Source: Anastatus disparis
Lineage: Eukaryota > Arthropoda > Insecta > Hymenoptera > Eupelmidae
Direction of reading: 5' to 3'
DNA length: 64,000 nt
Assembly: GCA_017163975.1 (NCBI GenBank)
Contig: JAFFSR010000397.1
Coordinates: 122,501 to 186,500, forward strand
Shown: positions 22,553 to 34,163 of the stretch, piece by piece
How the letters are laid out: every line of letters starts with the position of its first letter
Position numbering within the stretch: the first letter of the stretch is position 1
The notes under the pieces: model-generated
Database searches by the model: none
Told to the model about the DNA's origin: nothing
The model's input: the letters and a program-made list of their open reading frames with translations, nothing else
Position numbers and translations under genes: made by a program

Positions 22553-24522
22553 CTCACATAGTATGGAAGATTTCACTGAAATATTTCGAATTATTCCACT
22601 GGAATATTTCAATGGAACCTTTCATGCAGATTATTGAAAGTCTTCACGGAATATTTCAGAATATTCCACTGGAATCTTCCATTGAAACCTTCCAGGAATA
22701 TTTCAGGAATATTTCAAAGGAATGTTCGAAAACTTTTTCGAAATATTCCATGTAATATTCACGAAAAATTTCTGAAATATTTCATAAAATAGTCCATGTA
22801 ATGTTTATGAATATTCCAGTAAAATATTTCATGAAAGATTCCAGAAAGATTCCAGAAACATTTCGCTGGAAGATTCCGATAAACTTTAAAATCGTACAGC
22901 GGATAATTACATAAATCTTTCAGAACTGGTCAACTAAATATTCCACAGAAAGATTTAAGTAATCTTCCAGTGGAATATTTCATGAAAGATTTCAGAAAGA
23001 TTCCATAAACATTTCACTGAAAGATTCCAAAAAACTTTAAAATCGTACGGCGAAATATTAGATAAATCTTCTATAAATATTCCACGAAAAATTTCACAGG
23101 AAGATTAAAGTAATCTTCCGATGAAATATTTCATGAAAGATTTCAGGAAGATTCCGATAAACATTAAAATCGTACAGCGGAATATTACATAAATCTTCCA
23201 TAAATATTTCACGAAATGTTCCACAGAAATATTCAAGTAACCTTCCAGTAAAATATTTTATGAAAGATTTCAGAAAGATCCCATAAACATTTCACTGGAA
23301 GATTCCAAAAAACTTTCAAATCGTACAGTGGAATGTAACATAAATCTTCCATAAATAGTCAACGAAATATTCCACAAAAAGATTTAAGTAATCTTCCAGT
23401 GGAATATTTCATTAAAGATTCCAGAAAGATTCCAAAAACATTTCACTGGAAGATTCCTAAAAACTTTTAAATCGTACAGCGAAATATTACATAAATCTTC
23501 CGTAAATATTCCACGAAATATTTTACGCAAAGATTACAGTAATCTTCCAGTAGAATATTGCTTAAAAGATTCTAGAATGATCCCATGAAGTTTTCGTTGG
23601 AAGATTGCGCGGAACATTACGGGAGGTTTCCAGTGACGCCGATAAGGGGATGTTTGTTAAATGGGAGTTTCATCCCCAAGCGGTTGAAAGATACCTCACT
23701 TACTATAAAAGCGAAAGGGTATCAGCACTTTGATGTGCACAGTCGAAGCGAATATTTAAATGCGATTTTATAACTAAATTTTTATGTATGCGTATATGTA
23801 TTAATGTATAAGTGTAATGTGTTATTATATAATATATATACCATCCCCTCACAGCATTTCACATTTTCCAAAAATCTTCCAGGAACATTTTATGAAAGAT
23901 GAGAGATTACCCAAACCTTCCATTTTTATATTCTTCAAATCTCTCAAGAGTATTCCATGGATTATTTCAATGTAGGAAGAATCAAACACATACGAATATT
24001 ACAGGAATATTTCACGGAAGATTCCTGATATATTCCAAATCTTCCGTGCCAATATTCTGCGAATCTTCCATAAATATTCCACGGAATATTTTACGATAGA
24101 TTTCTAAAATCTTCCAGAAATATTTCATGGAATATTTCATGAAAAATTCTTTAAATCTTTCGTGCATATTCCATGAAAGATTCTTTAGATCTTTCGTTTA
24201 TATTCCATGAAAGGTTTATAAAATGTTTCAAATCTACCGTTCCCATATTCCGGAAATTTTCAATGAATGTTCCAACGGAATATTTCATGAAATATTCTTG
24301 CAAGATTCCTGAAATATTTCGATAAAAGATCTGAGATATCATAGATCTTCCAATGAAATATTCTTAGAATCTTCTAGCAATATTCCATGGAATATTCCAA
24401 TGTAGGAAGAATCAAGGACATACGAATATTACAGGAATATTCCATGGAAGATTCCTAAAATATTTCAAATCTTCGCTGCTAATGTTCCAGGAAGCTTCCA
24501 TAAATATTTCATGCTGTGTGGG
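22553..24522. mobile_element. Repeat-filled element 1, CATGAAA family
   Basis: The right end TTTCATGCTGTGTGGG (24507-24522) is mirrored by a weakened left end CTCACATAGTATGGAAG (22553). Between them lie variants of GGAATATTTC, TTTCATGAAA and GGAAGATTCC over almost 2 kb. From about 22790 to 23570 there is a tandem array with units of about 127-151 bp, marked by AATCGTACAGCGGAAT-like phrases near 22891, 23041, 23168, 23318 and 23469. A block near 23950 recurs near 24385. Positions 23600-23880 are unlike the rest and may be an insertion. No protein-coding gene is supported. Confidence 0.7.
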
Positions 24523-24684
24523 TTGTTTATTATCATTTATACATTATTTAAATGTAGATACTGCAAATAACCATAAATAACTGTAAATAAATTGAAGAAT
24601 ACAATTATTAAAAATAATTCAAAATAATTTTGATTTTAGTTCTTTTTACAACAAACTTTTTTTAATGAATAAATATATATATAT
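24523..24684. other. Short AT-rich spacer
   Basis: This is unassigned AT-rich sequence between element 1 and the next palindrome. It ends in a short (TA)n run. Confidence 0.5.
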
Positions 24685-25640
24685 GGAACATTTCAAACCA
24701 ACTGGAAGAGCAGAAAAATAAAAATCTCTGAAACTCTGAGAATATATCCTGCCTGTTACTCAAAATGTGTAATAAAATTTTCAAGGATTTAGATCGGGAG
24801 GATCAAGAGCCATAGATTCTTGAAATTTAAAAATTTTTCAAAATTTTTGGAAAAGTCCCAGCTTGATCATTTTTTTTCCTGAAAATCCTAATATTTTAGA
24901 CAGAAATTCATGAGAATACTTCTTGTTGTTAATGAAAAGCAGAGTTAGCATGATTCTTTACAGACCTGAATTTTGAAGTTTTCTATTGGTTCTTATATGT
25001 ATTACATGGTAATTGAAATTACTCATTGTTCCCCATTTTAGGAATTTCTTTTCGCGGGCTTATTTTCCTCTATTTCACGTGAACTTTAAAATGAATTTTT
25101 GATCATGTAAGTCAGAGCCATCAATAAGGAGATAAAACAGTTTAAAATATATATTATCATGTATGATTAATTTTTATATTGAAAATAAATTAGACATGAA
25201 AATATATATTTTAAACTGTTATAACTCCTTATTGGTGGCTCTTTCTTACACAATCAAAAATTTATTTTTAAGTTGATAAAAAATAGAAGGAAATAAGCCC
25301 TCGAAAAGCAATTTTTGAAGTAGCAGACAATGAGTAATTTCAATTACCATGTAATACATGTAAGAACCAATAGAAAACTTCAAAATTTAGCTCTGTAAAA
25401 AATAATGCTAACTCTCCTCTTTATCTAGAACAAGAAGAATTCTCATGAATTTCTCTCTAAAAGTTGGTACTTTTCCAAAAAAATTTTGAAAATTTCCAAA
25501 TTTTAAGGATCTATGGCTCTTGATCCTTCAAATCTAAATCCTTGAATATTTTTTTATACATTTTGAGTAACAGACAGAATATATTCTCAGAGTTTCAGCA
25601 ATTTTTATTTTTTTGCTCTTCCAGTTGGTGTAAAATGTCC
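24685..25640. mobile_element. Long palindromic (foldback) element
   Basis: The left part starting GGAACATTTCAAACCAACTG is mirrored by sequence ending at 25640 (CCAGTTGGTGTAAAATGTCC). The arms are about 470 bp with many point differences and meet near 25165. The flanks on both sides are short (TA)n tracts. No coding potential is seen. Confidence 0.8.
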
Positions 25641-25654
25641 CATATATATATAGT

Positions 25655-26845
25655 ACGGATAATGGCTCTGTCCAAAATTGTAGATCATTAAAAAAGTCGT
25701 GCATGGGCTCAAAATTTTCGTCTTACACTCTACTTTCTTTTGCAATGTGGCGATTTTGAAAAATCCAAAATGGCGGCCTTAATATGGTGACTCAAATCTA
25801 GAAATTTCATAAAAAATTTTCAAAAATTAATTTTAATTCATTTAAATCTGATTCTACATATCTTTTATATCAGAAATCAATTTAGCGTTTGATTTTACAT
25901 GAGAATATAGTATTGCACTCAAGGTAAAAAAATTTTACAATATCATCTGAAGGTCATATCGAGATACAATAGTTATTTCTCGAATTAATCATTGATAAAC
26001 GTTGATTAGTAAGAAAATGAAGATACTGGTAGGTAAACTCGAGTCACTGAATCCAAATCTGATATCCGCTTAACCCTACCAGTCTACATCAAAGTCATTT
26101 GAAGGTCAAATTTGATAAGATTAAGACACCTATAAGTTTTACGTGATGCTGGATCCGAATCCAAGACCTGTTGGAGTGTCGAACGACGTAATTACAGAAA
26201 AATACGTTTCAAACTGTGGTTTCTTGGAGGACAAAAATTTTCTTTTAGTCAATATTTGATTAATTTTTACGTAATTACGTCCTTTGACACTCCAACAGAC
26301 CCCGGTTTCGGATTCAGCGACACGTAAAATTTGAAGGTGTCCTAATGTTATCAAATAATAAAAGATATTCGCGATTTGACCTTCCAATGACTTTCATACA
26401 GATCTTGTAGGGTTAAGCGGACATCAGATTTAAATTCAGTAACTCGAGTTATCTATCAGTATCTTCATTTTCTCACCAATCAACATTGATCAATGAGTAA
26501 TTTGAGAAATAACTATTATTTCCTGATATGACCTTCCGATGACATTATAAATTTTTTTTACCTCGAGTGCAATACTATATTCCTATGTAAAATTGAACGC
26601 TAAATTGATTTCTGATGTAAAAAAACATGTAGTATCTGATTTAAATAAATTAAAATCAATTTTCGAAAATTTTTTATGATATCTCTAGGTTTGAGCCGCC
26701 ATATTGGAGCCGCCATTTTGGATTTTTTAAAATCACCACATTGCAAAAGAAAGTAGAGTGTAAGACGAAAATTTTGAGCTTATATACGATTTTTTTGGTG
26801 ATCTACAATTTTGGACAGAGCCATTATCCGTTGACGTGGATTGAC

Positions 26846-26847
<2 letters not shown>
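25655..26847. mobile_element. Second long palindromic element, adjacent
   Basis: Left ACGGATAATGGCTCTGTCCA (25655) is mirrored at 26812-26831. The arms are about 590 bp and meet near 26240. The right end continues into TGACGTGGATTGACCC, which the left end lacks, so the left terminus is probably truncated. Both arms carry a CAAAATGGCGGC-like phrase. A diverged relative of one arm is seen at about 48740-49145. Confidence 0.8.

Positions 26848-26848
<1 letters not shown>

Positions 26849-26911
<63 letters not shown>
26849..26911. repeat. (TA)n microsatellite
   Basis: This is a run of about 30 TA dinucleotides between the palindrome and the Helitron region. Confidence 0.95.
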
Positions 26912-26915
<4 letters not shown>

Positions 26916-27149
26916 TTGCCGAAAATAATTTTTTATCATAATATTATTTTTACAAATTTAATTATTATTTATTTATCATATAACAATTAATTCATAGCAT
27001 TTTTCATAATTTCATTAATTTTTCAGCTTTTTAAGTGAAAAGGCAGTAAATTAAATCAGTTAATATAAAAGCAATTATTTTGTGAATATCTTTGGAAAAA
27101 GTTCATTAAAAATGACTGAAAATTCTTAAGAGAATTTTCTTTTTCAATA

Positions 27150-27650
27150 ATGGTTTTGACTGAGGAAGATAAATTGATTGTTAAAAGACAGGGATTGTAT
27201 AGTGGAATTGCTTTCATGTTAACTGATATTCATATATTAGAATTTAATAACATTTCAAACCAGTGCACCTCATTCTACATGCAATTGACTTCACTAATTC
27301 AGAGACCACAATATGTTCATTCAGTACTGATTGATGGAGAATTTATACAGTTATTATTTACCGGAAATTTAGTAAAGAGTCACCGGATTCGTGTGTATTA
27401 TAATAATAAGGTAATTCATATATATATAGACAATTTGAATCTTATATATTTACAAGATGAGTATAAGATTTATATAAACAGATTATTACCAAACAAATCA
27501 GAATTAAGTACAGTATTCGAAACACTACAATCACAAACGAATAATTATGATTGTAGCGTTTTTGCAATGGTTTTTGCTGTTGCAGTACTTTATAATTTAG
27601 GTCCATGTTATTTAAGATATAATGTTTCTCAAATGCGATTACGTTTATAA
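27150..27650 (+). CDS. Ulp1/C48-like cysteine protease, Helitron-associated
   Basis: The 166-residue frame has the layout of the C-terminal protease half of C48 (Ulp1/SENP-like) proteins found in insect transposons. Visible residues are H78 (KSHRIRVYY), D94 (IYIDNLN), Q127/Q129 (LQSQTNNYDC) and C135 (YDCSVFAM), in the expected His-Asp-Gln-Cys order. The Trp that normally follows the His is Arg here, and the glycine after the Cys is Ser, so activity is doubtful. The gene begins about 250 bp after a (TA)n tract and lies upstream of Rep and helicase remnants on the same strand, so it probably belongs to the same Helitron. It may be a fragment of a longer ORF. Confidence 0.65.
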   Translation: MVLTEEDKLIVKRQGLYSGIAFMLTDIHILEFNNISNQCTSFYMQLTSLIQRPQYVHSVLIDGEFIQLLFTGNLVKSHRIRVYYNNKVIHIYIDNLNLIYLQDEYKIYINRLLPNKSELSTVFETLQSQTNNYDCSVFAMVFAVAVLYNLGPCYLRYNVSQMRLRL

Positions 27651-28625
27651 AGAATTTTTAAAACGCAAAAAATAAAAATGTTTCCAGTTTTACAAAAATT
27701 AATTATGATAATCCACCGGATATGATAAAAAGGAGTTTTTGTCATGAGCAAGGTCTTAATCAAATACCATTTAATTTAGATTTCGCCGAGCTTGAAATAT
27801 TATAAAAAAACTCACAAATGCATTTATTGCCAGAACAAAAAAAGATCATGGAAATGTATCGTCAACAAAAGAATTTGAATCATGAAACAATTTTGATGGA
27901 AATTGACAATGACATTTCAGATAGAAATTTTTGAAAAACCAGTTAATGATATAATGGGAATCGATGACATCCACTTGAATAATAACGATAATAAAATTGG
28001 GACAGTTAAGATTAAATTAAATGAAGAAAAAAAAAGAATCAAAAGAAATAGATGAAAAAGAAACTTTATTTGTAACAGAACTTAAGAGCTTGACAAAGCG
28101 GCCCCCTTCTAATAATATTTCCAATCCTAACTTATGAATAAACGATGCGTTTAATCAATTTTTTTTGCTACAAAATAAAAATTTGTAAGATTATACTCCA
28201 GTGCGGACAACTCAAGAAATCCACCAAAATATTATACATATAAAGTTATAATAAAAACTTTCAATGTATCGTATTTTAAAGTTAGGTCTATCAAGTTTGA
28301 TATCTAATTTCCAATCCAAGCTCATAAAAAAATAATAAGTCTAAATGATTTTTTATTTTGACAAAAATCATTGTAGTAATATAGCTTTAGTACGGACAAG
28401 TCATTATATTTGTTTAATTTATTAATTTAAAAAGATACTGATATAATAAAACTCAAGTGATGCAGCTCCGACATCCCGTTAATAGGAAAATGGTAACAGA
28501 AGAATCACATAAATATAAAAAAATTTCAGAAAAAGACATTATTATGGAAATGCGAGAAACAAAAAAGTAATGATAAATTAGAATTAAGACGTGTTCAAGA
28601 AACTTTACGTAAGAAAAAAACTTAT
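27651..28625 (+). pseudogene. Decayed Helitron coding region between protease and Rep
   Basis: Short stretches read as plausible Helitron protein in several frames (for example MHLLPEQKKIMEMYRQQKN near 27820), separated by stops and frame changes. Near 28560-28780 a lysine-rich segment with the phrase TTTACGTAAGAAA is duplicated. I infer the N-terminal part of a Rep-helicase ORF destroyed by mutation. Confidence 0.5.
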
Positions 28626-29435
28626 ATGAAAATGAAAAAAGGACAACCAAATAAATATAAACAGAAATTAGAAAATACTAAGATAACAAAATGGCAATTC
28701 ACTGAAACAATGAGTACTGATAAATTTGAACAAATACGTGCGAATAAGGCTTTACGTAAGAAAGAAGCTTATATAAAAATTAAAGAAAAACAACCAAAAA
28801 AATATGAAGAAAAATTAGAAAATGTTAAGTGTAAACGATTAAAAATTGAACCCGATAGTCCACGATTTTCAAAACAAAATTACATTGATTCAATAATACT
28901 TGTAAATCATCATGGTAAACCTGACCTTTTTGTAACTATGACCTGTGACCCACATTGGAAAGAAATAACTGAAAACTTGGAAATTTATAAAAATGCAATA
29001 GATAGACCAGATATTATAACAAGAGTATTTTATGAAAAAGTAGAAGAATTCAAAAATTTAGTAATAAAAAAGGGAATATTAGGAAAATGTATTGCATATA
29101 GTTATGTAATTCAATTTCAAAAACGAGGATTACCACATATGCATATGTTGTTATTCTTAGATAAAAATGATAAATTGGACATTCCCGAAAAAGTTGATAA
29201 AATAATAAGTGCAGAAATCCCAAATAGAGATATTTATCCAAAATTATATAGTATTGTTAAACAATTTATGATACACGGTCCCTGTGGTATGCAAAATATA
29301 AATTGTCCGTGTATGGATAAAAATACGAAACAATGTACGAAAGATTTTCCAAAAAAATTTAATATTACAACAACAATTAAATCAAATAGGTATCCACTAT
29401 ACAAACGCAAAAATGATGGCATCGAAATTATTTAA
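28626..29435 (+). pseudogene. Helitron Rep (HUH endonuclease) segment
   Basis: This 269-codon open segment carries the Helitron helitron-like N-terminal domain. LFVTMTCDPHWKEI lies near residue 101, and the HUH metal-binding motif is within FQKRGLPHMHML (H171 and H173). MIHGPCG and a cysteine-rich NCPCMDKNTKQCTKDFPKKF follow. The frame ends in a TAA at 29433-29435, and the family's next segment continues in another frame, so this is a broken part of a larger protein that in intact Helitrons nicks DNA to start rolling-circle transposition. Confidence 0.85.
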
Positions 29436-30022
29436 AAAATTAATTTACAGAAAGAATTGCAGATAATGGATTCGTTGTTCCTTATAATCCTTACTTATTA
29501 TTGAAATTTAATGCACACATAAACGTAGAAGTTTGTTCCACTGTACAATGCATTAAATATTTATTCAAATACTGTTATGAAGGTCATGATTGTGCATACA
29601 TTGAAATACATTAAGTAAATGTTGATTTTAGATCGGAAAATTAAGACACTTTTGAAAATGACAATAGTGAAAATGTTGAATATGAATATGACGAAATCAA
29701 ACAATACATTAATACACGATATTTATGTCCACCTGAAGCAATGCACAGATTATTAGAATATCCTTTACATGTTATCCCACATACTATAAAACGTCTAAGC
29801 GTTCATGAAGAGAATCAACAAAACGTATTTTTTAAAGAAGGAAAAGAAGAAATGATCATGCAAAAAAATGTTGGAACAACATTAACAGCATATTTTGAAT
29901 CGAATAGAGAAGATTTCGAAGCACGAAATTACTTATATTCAGAAATACCAAATTTTTATACATTTGATGAAAAACTGAAAAAATGGAATAAAAGAAAAAA
30001 AAAGAAAACCAATACTCAGTAG
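29436..30022 (+). pseudogene. Helitron Rep C-terminal part, frameshifted
   Basis: At 29515-29612 the plus strand encodes HINVEVCSTVQCIKYLFKYC, matching the Helitron segment that holds the catalytic tyrosines (YLFKY). Stops interrupt the frame near 29613 and 29641. From 29741 a 93-codon segment continues with EYPLHVIPHTIKRLSVHEEN, typical of the Rep-helicase linker, and ends at 30020-30022. Confidence 0.75.
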
Positions 30023-30023
30023 A

Positions 30024-31916
30024 ATGTACTTAGTAAGTCCGAAAGATAGAGAACGTTATTTTATTAGGTTATTACTATTACATGTTAAAGGAGCCACGTC
30101 TTTTGAAGCTTTGCGTACTGTTGATGATGTGATGTACAATTCGTTTTATGAGGCAGCTATGGCAAAACAATTAATTAATAAAGATAAAGAATGGGATAGA
30201 TGCTTGGAAGAAGCATCTTCAACAGAATTCCCTCATGCTCTTTGTGAATTATTTGCTTTTATTTGCGTTTTTCATAATCCTATAAGTGCACGAGATTTAT
30301 ATGAAAAATATAAAGATAAATTTTACCACCCTAAATACGAAAAAAATGTAGGTGAAAATCTTGCATTGATTGTTATTAAAAATAATTTACAAGTCAATGG
30401 ATTTTCATTAAACGATTTTAATTTACCTAACATAAGCACATTTATAGAAGAAGATAATAATGAAACAATTTTAAATCATAATAATTATATTCTTAATGAA
30501 TTAGAAATAAAAATAAATTCTTTAAATAATAAACAAAGGCAAATATTCGACTCTACACCAAAAAGTTTAAACAACCAAAGTAAAGAAAAATATATTTTTA
30601 TAAATGGACCGGGTGGAAGTGGAAAAAGTTATTTACTTAACGTTTTAATGGCTTATAAATATCATACCATACATTATTTATGTGTAGCTTTGACAGGTAT
30701 AGCAGCGAATTCATTAGTCGATGGAAGTACCGTGCATACAACATTTAAACTACCGTTAAATATAACAGATTGTACAACTTGTAATGTGAAGCCTAATTTT
30801 GCAGAAGGCAAACAATTAAAGGAAACACAAATAATTATTTGGGATGAAATATCCATGACTTCAAAATTTGCTTTTGAGGCGGTTGATCGTCTTTTTCAAG
30901 ATTTATACAATGTAAACCAACCCTTCGGTGGTAAAACTGTAATTATATCAGGAGATTTCAGGTAAACATTACCAATTGTACGACATGATAGCCGTATGAA
31001 CATTATTGAAAATTCAGTTAAATTTAGTTTATTATGGCAAAATTTTAAGCAAATGAAGTTAAATGAAAATCTGCGAGTTTCGGATAATGATAATAATTTT
31101 AAACAATGGTTATTAGACATCGGAGAAGGAAAACGCCGCGATGTTTTTGAAGATGATAATGAAGTAACTGCTATACCAGATAATTTTATCATTAAAGAAA
31201 ATCTTGTCGAAAAAATATTCGGAAAAACAATAAAAATAGACAATACGAATATAATGAAAAACGTTATTTTGACTCCTAAAAATAATGATGTAACTGAAAT
31301 CAATAATAATGTTTTGAATTTAATGGAAGGAAACCATGTTGAATATTTGAGTATTGATACTGCTGAAGATGATAACAAAGAAAATTTAGATATTATGTTA
31401 CCTACAGAATTTTTAAATAAGTTAACTCTTAATGGACTTCCACCACATGAATTACATTTAAAAGTAGGGGCTATCATTATACTTTTAAGAAATTTAAATG
31501 CCAATAAGGGACTTTGTAATGGAACAAGGTTGATAGTAAAAAAATGCTTAAATATTCCATTCAAGCGGAATTAGCAACTGGTCAAAACAAAGGTAAATAA
31601 GTTTTCATTCCAAGAATAAATTTATCTCCATCTACGGAAGAAATTCCATTCAATATGCAACGAAAACAGTTTCCTATTAGATTAGGATTTGCAATGACTA
31701 TTAATAAATCACAAGGACAATCTTATGAAAAAGTTGGTGTTTATGTGCCGTCACCAGTTTTCAGTCATGGGCAATTATATGTTGCTCTTTCAAGGACGTA
31801 ATTTAAAAACAAATAAAAATTATATTTAGGTGACTACGCTATTGTCAATGGAGAAAATAAAAATGATCAGAACACAATATATACAAAAAACATTGTTTAT
31901 AAAGAGATATTATAAA
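30024..31916 (+). pseudogene. Helitron Pif1-type helicase, few lesions
   Basis: The open segment 30024-30965 carries Walker A GPGGSGKS (residues 195-202) and Walker B IIWDEISM (D274, E275). It ends in the conserved motif GDFR followed by TAA, where the family has Gln (GDFRQ). A single C-to-T change explains the stop. The same frame resumes at once (TLPIVRHDSR) and runs to 31574. After a frameshift, [20 protein letters not shown] and GQLYVALSR near 31680-31800 give the last helicase motifs. This is the DNA-unwinding half of the Helitron transposase, broken by one nonsense change, one frameshift and late stops. Confidence 0.88.
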
Positions 31917-32035
31917 GAATATGTCAATATGTATTTAATATTTATGTTTTAGATTGTGTTAATAGTTGAACTCGAAATATAATAAAATATATGATATTTA
32001 ATAAAAATAAATATCAACTGACGCTTTCAAAATAG
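31917..32035. other. Helitron 3' flank, terminus not located
   Basis: A Helitron should end in a small hairpin and CTRR before an A-T target. I could not identify one with confidence. The tandem arrays that follow may belong to the Helitron's 3' region. Confidence 0.35.
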
Positions 32036-32039
32036 TTTA

Positions 32040-32425
32040 ATATGATGTTGAATCAGCTGTATAAAGGACGCGCTGTTAAATCGGCTACATAAGGAAACGT
32101 GCTGTTGAATCGGCTGCATACGAGGATACGCTATTAAATCGACTACATTAGGGAATGCGCTGTTGAATCGGCTGCATATTGGGATGCACTGTTGAATCGG
32201 CTGCATATTGGGATGCGCTGTTAAATCGGCTGCATATTGGGATGCGCTGCTGAATCGGCTGCATACTGGGATGTGCTGTTGAATCGGCTGCATATTAAGA
32301 TGCGCTGTTGAATCGGCTGCATATTGGGATGCGCTGTTAAATCGGCTGCATATGGGGATTCGTTGTTTAAACGGCTGCATATTGGGACGCTCTGTTTAAT
32401 CGGCTGCATATGGAGATGTGCTATT
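32040..32425. repeat. 35 bp tandem array
   Basis: About eleven copies of a 35 bp unit contain TGTTGAATCGGCTGCATATT followed by GGGATGCGC. The inner copies are very alike (32190-32350) and the outer ones are more diverged. Open minus-strand frames across it are by-products of the repeat. Confidence 0.92.
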
Positions 32426-32635
32426 AGATTTGCAATGTCTAGTGTAGGAATGAGACGTTAAAACATTGCATTTAAAATAAAAAAAAATATTATAGCATCT
32501 GGAGCGGAGTCTATATAAAACATTATAAAAATACGCTCCACTGAAGAATCCAATGTAAAAGTATACGGGCTTGGATGAAAAGCTACGTTAGAAAACATTG
32601 ACCATAAAAATGTAGGAATCAAAAAATATAAAGCC
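32426..32635. other. Spacer between two tandem arrays
   Basis: About 210 bp of AT-rich sequence with no recognised feature. Confidence 0.5.
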
Positions 32636-33805
32636 CAAGAAAATATAAGGCCCAAGAAAATATAAGGCCCAAAAAATATAAGGCCAAAGAAAGTGTTAGG
32701 CTGAAGAAAATATGAGGCCCAAAAACATATCAAGTCCCAAAAATTATAAGGCCCAAAAAATATAAGGCCCAAGAAAGTATTAGGCTCGATAAAATATAAG
32801 GCCCAAAAAAAATTAAGGCCCAAGAAAATATAAGGCCCAAAAAATATAGAGACCGAAAAAATATTGGGCCCAAAAAAATTAGGGCCCAAGAAAATATAAG
32901 GCCCAAAAAATATACAAACCGAAAGATATTGGGCCCAAAAAATATTGAGTCCCAAAAGTTATAAGGCCCAAAAAAATATAAGGCTCGATAAAATATAAGG
33001 CCCAAAAAAATTAAGGCCCAAGAAAATATAAGGCCTAAAAAATATAGAGACCGAAAAAATATTGGTCCCAAAAAAATTTAGGGCCCACGAAAATATAAGG
33101 CCCAAAAAATATAGAAACCAAAAAAATATTGGGCCCAAAAAATATTGAGTCCAAAAAATTATAAGGCCCAAAAAATATAAGGCCCAAGAAAGTATAAGGC
33201 TCAATAAAATATAAGTCCCAAAAAATATAGAGACCGAAAAAATATTGGGCCCAAAAAAATATTAAGTCCAAAAAATTATAAGGCCCAAAAAAATGTAAGG
33301 CCCAAGAAAGTATTAGGCTCAATAAGATATAAGGCCTAAAAAATATAGAGACCGAAAAAATATTGGGCCCAAAAAATATTGAGTCCAAAAAATTACAAGG
33401 CCCAAAAAAATATTAGGCTCAATAAAATATAAGGCCCAAAAAATATAGAGACCGAAAAAATATTGGGCCCAAAAAGTATTGAGTCCAAAAAATTATAAGG
33501 CCCAAAAAAATATAAGGCCCAAGAAAATAGAAGGCTCAATAAAATATGAGGCCCAAAAAAATATAAGGCCCAAGAAAATATAAGGCTCAATAAAATATAA
33601 GGCCCAAAAAATATAGAGACCGAAAAAATATTGGGCCCAAAAAAATATTGAGTCCAAAAAAATATTAGGCCCAAAAAAATATTGAGTCCAAAAAATTACA
33701 AGGTCCAAGAAAATTATAATGCCCAAGAAAATATAAGGCCCAAGAAAATAAAAGGCCCAATAAAATAAAAAGCTAAAGAAAATATAAGGCCCAAGAAAGA
33801 CACAT
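32636..33805. repeat. GGCCC minisatellite, about 20 bp unit
   Basis: Roughly fifty or more units of the form TATAAGGCCCAAGAAAA run for 1.17 kb. Variant units (GAGACCGAAAAAATATTGGG, TTGAGTCCAAAAAATTATAA, AAGGCTCAATAAAATATAA) recur in the same order several times, so larger multi-unit blocks have been duplicated. Several minus-strand frames stay open because the units rarely contain a stop in those frames. They are not genes. Confidence 0.93.
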
Positions 33806-33898
33806 TCAAAAAATGCGGAGAACCGGAGAAACGGAGAAAAAAGTGGTTTCACTTTAATATAATATAAGATGTTAAGTAATCAAAGTCATGATATTTTT

Positions 33899-33998
33899 AT
33901 ATAGTAGATATTTCTTTAAAACGTAAATTTTTACATGGATAAAATTTCGGAAATTTCATCCATATAAAAATTTACGTTTCATAGAAATATCTACTATA
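33899..33998. mobile_element. 100 bp hairpin MITE
   Basis: TATAGTAGATATTTCTTTAA at the left is mirrored by TAGAAATATCTACTATA at the right. The arms are about 40 bp around an AT-rich loop. This is a minimal non-coding foldback. Confidence 0.7.
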
Positions 33999-34163
33999 CC
34001 GTTGGTGGCATATTCACTGGATACATAAAAAATAGAGTCTCTAGATTGTACAAAAGGTATGAACCTAGTTTAAATAGTGTGCATCATTGGGTAACCCAGT
34101 AACGCCTGTAAAATAAATTTTCAAAAACATCATAAAAAAATTAAAAATTGTAGAGATATCCTC

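Noticed and set aside
26733..26939. Frame with a long IYIYIY run
   Set aside because: It is a translation of the (TA)n microsatellite.
32040..32425. Regular array that superficially resembles a CRISPR
   Set aside because: The units are contiguous 35 bp tandem repeats without unique spacers, in a eukaryotic context.
32458..33852. Several overlapping minus-strand open frames with FFGPYIFLGLIFSWALYF-like repeats
   Set aside because: They are by-products of a 20 bp minisatellite lacking stops in those frames, they overlap in more than one frame, and they have no start context or domain.
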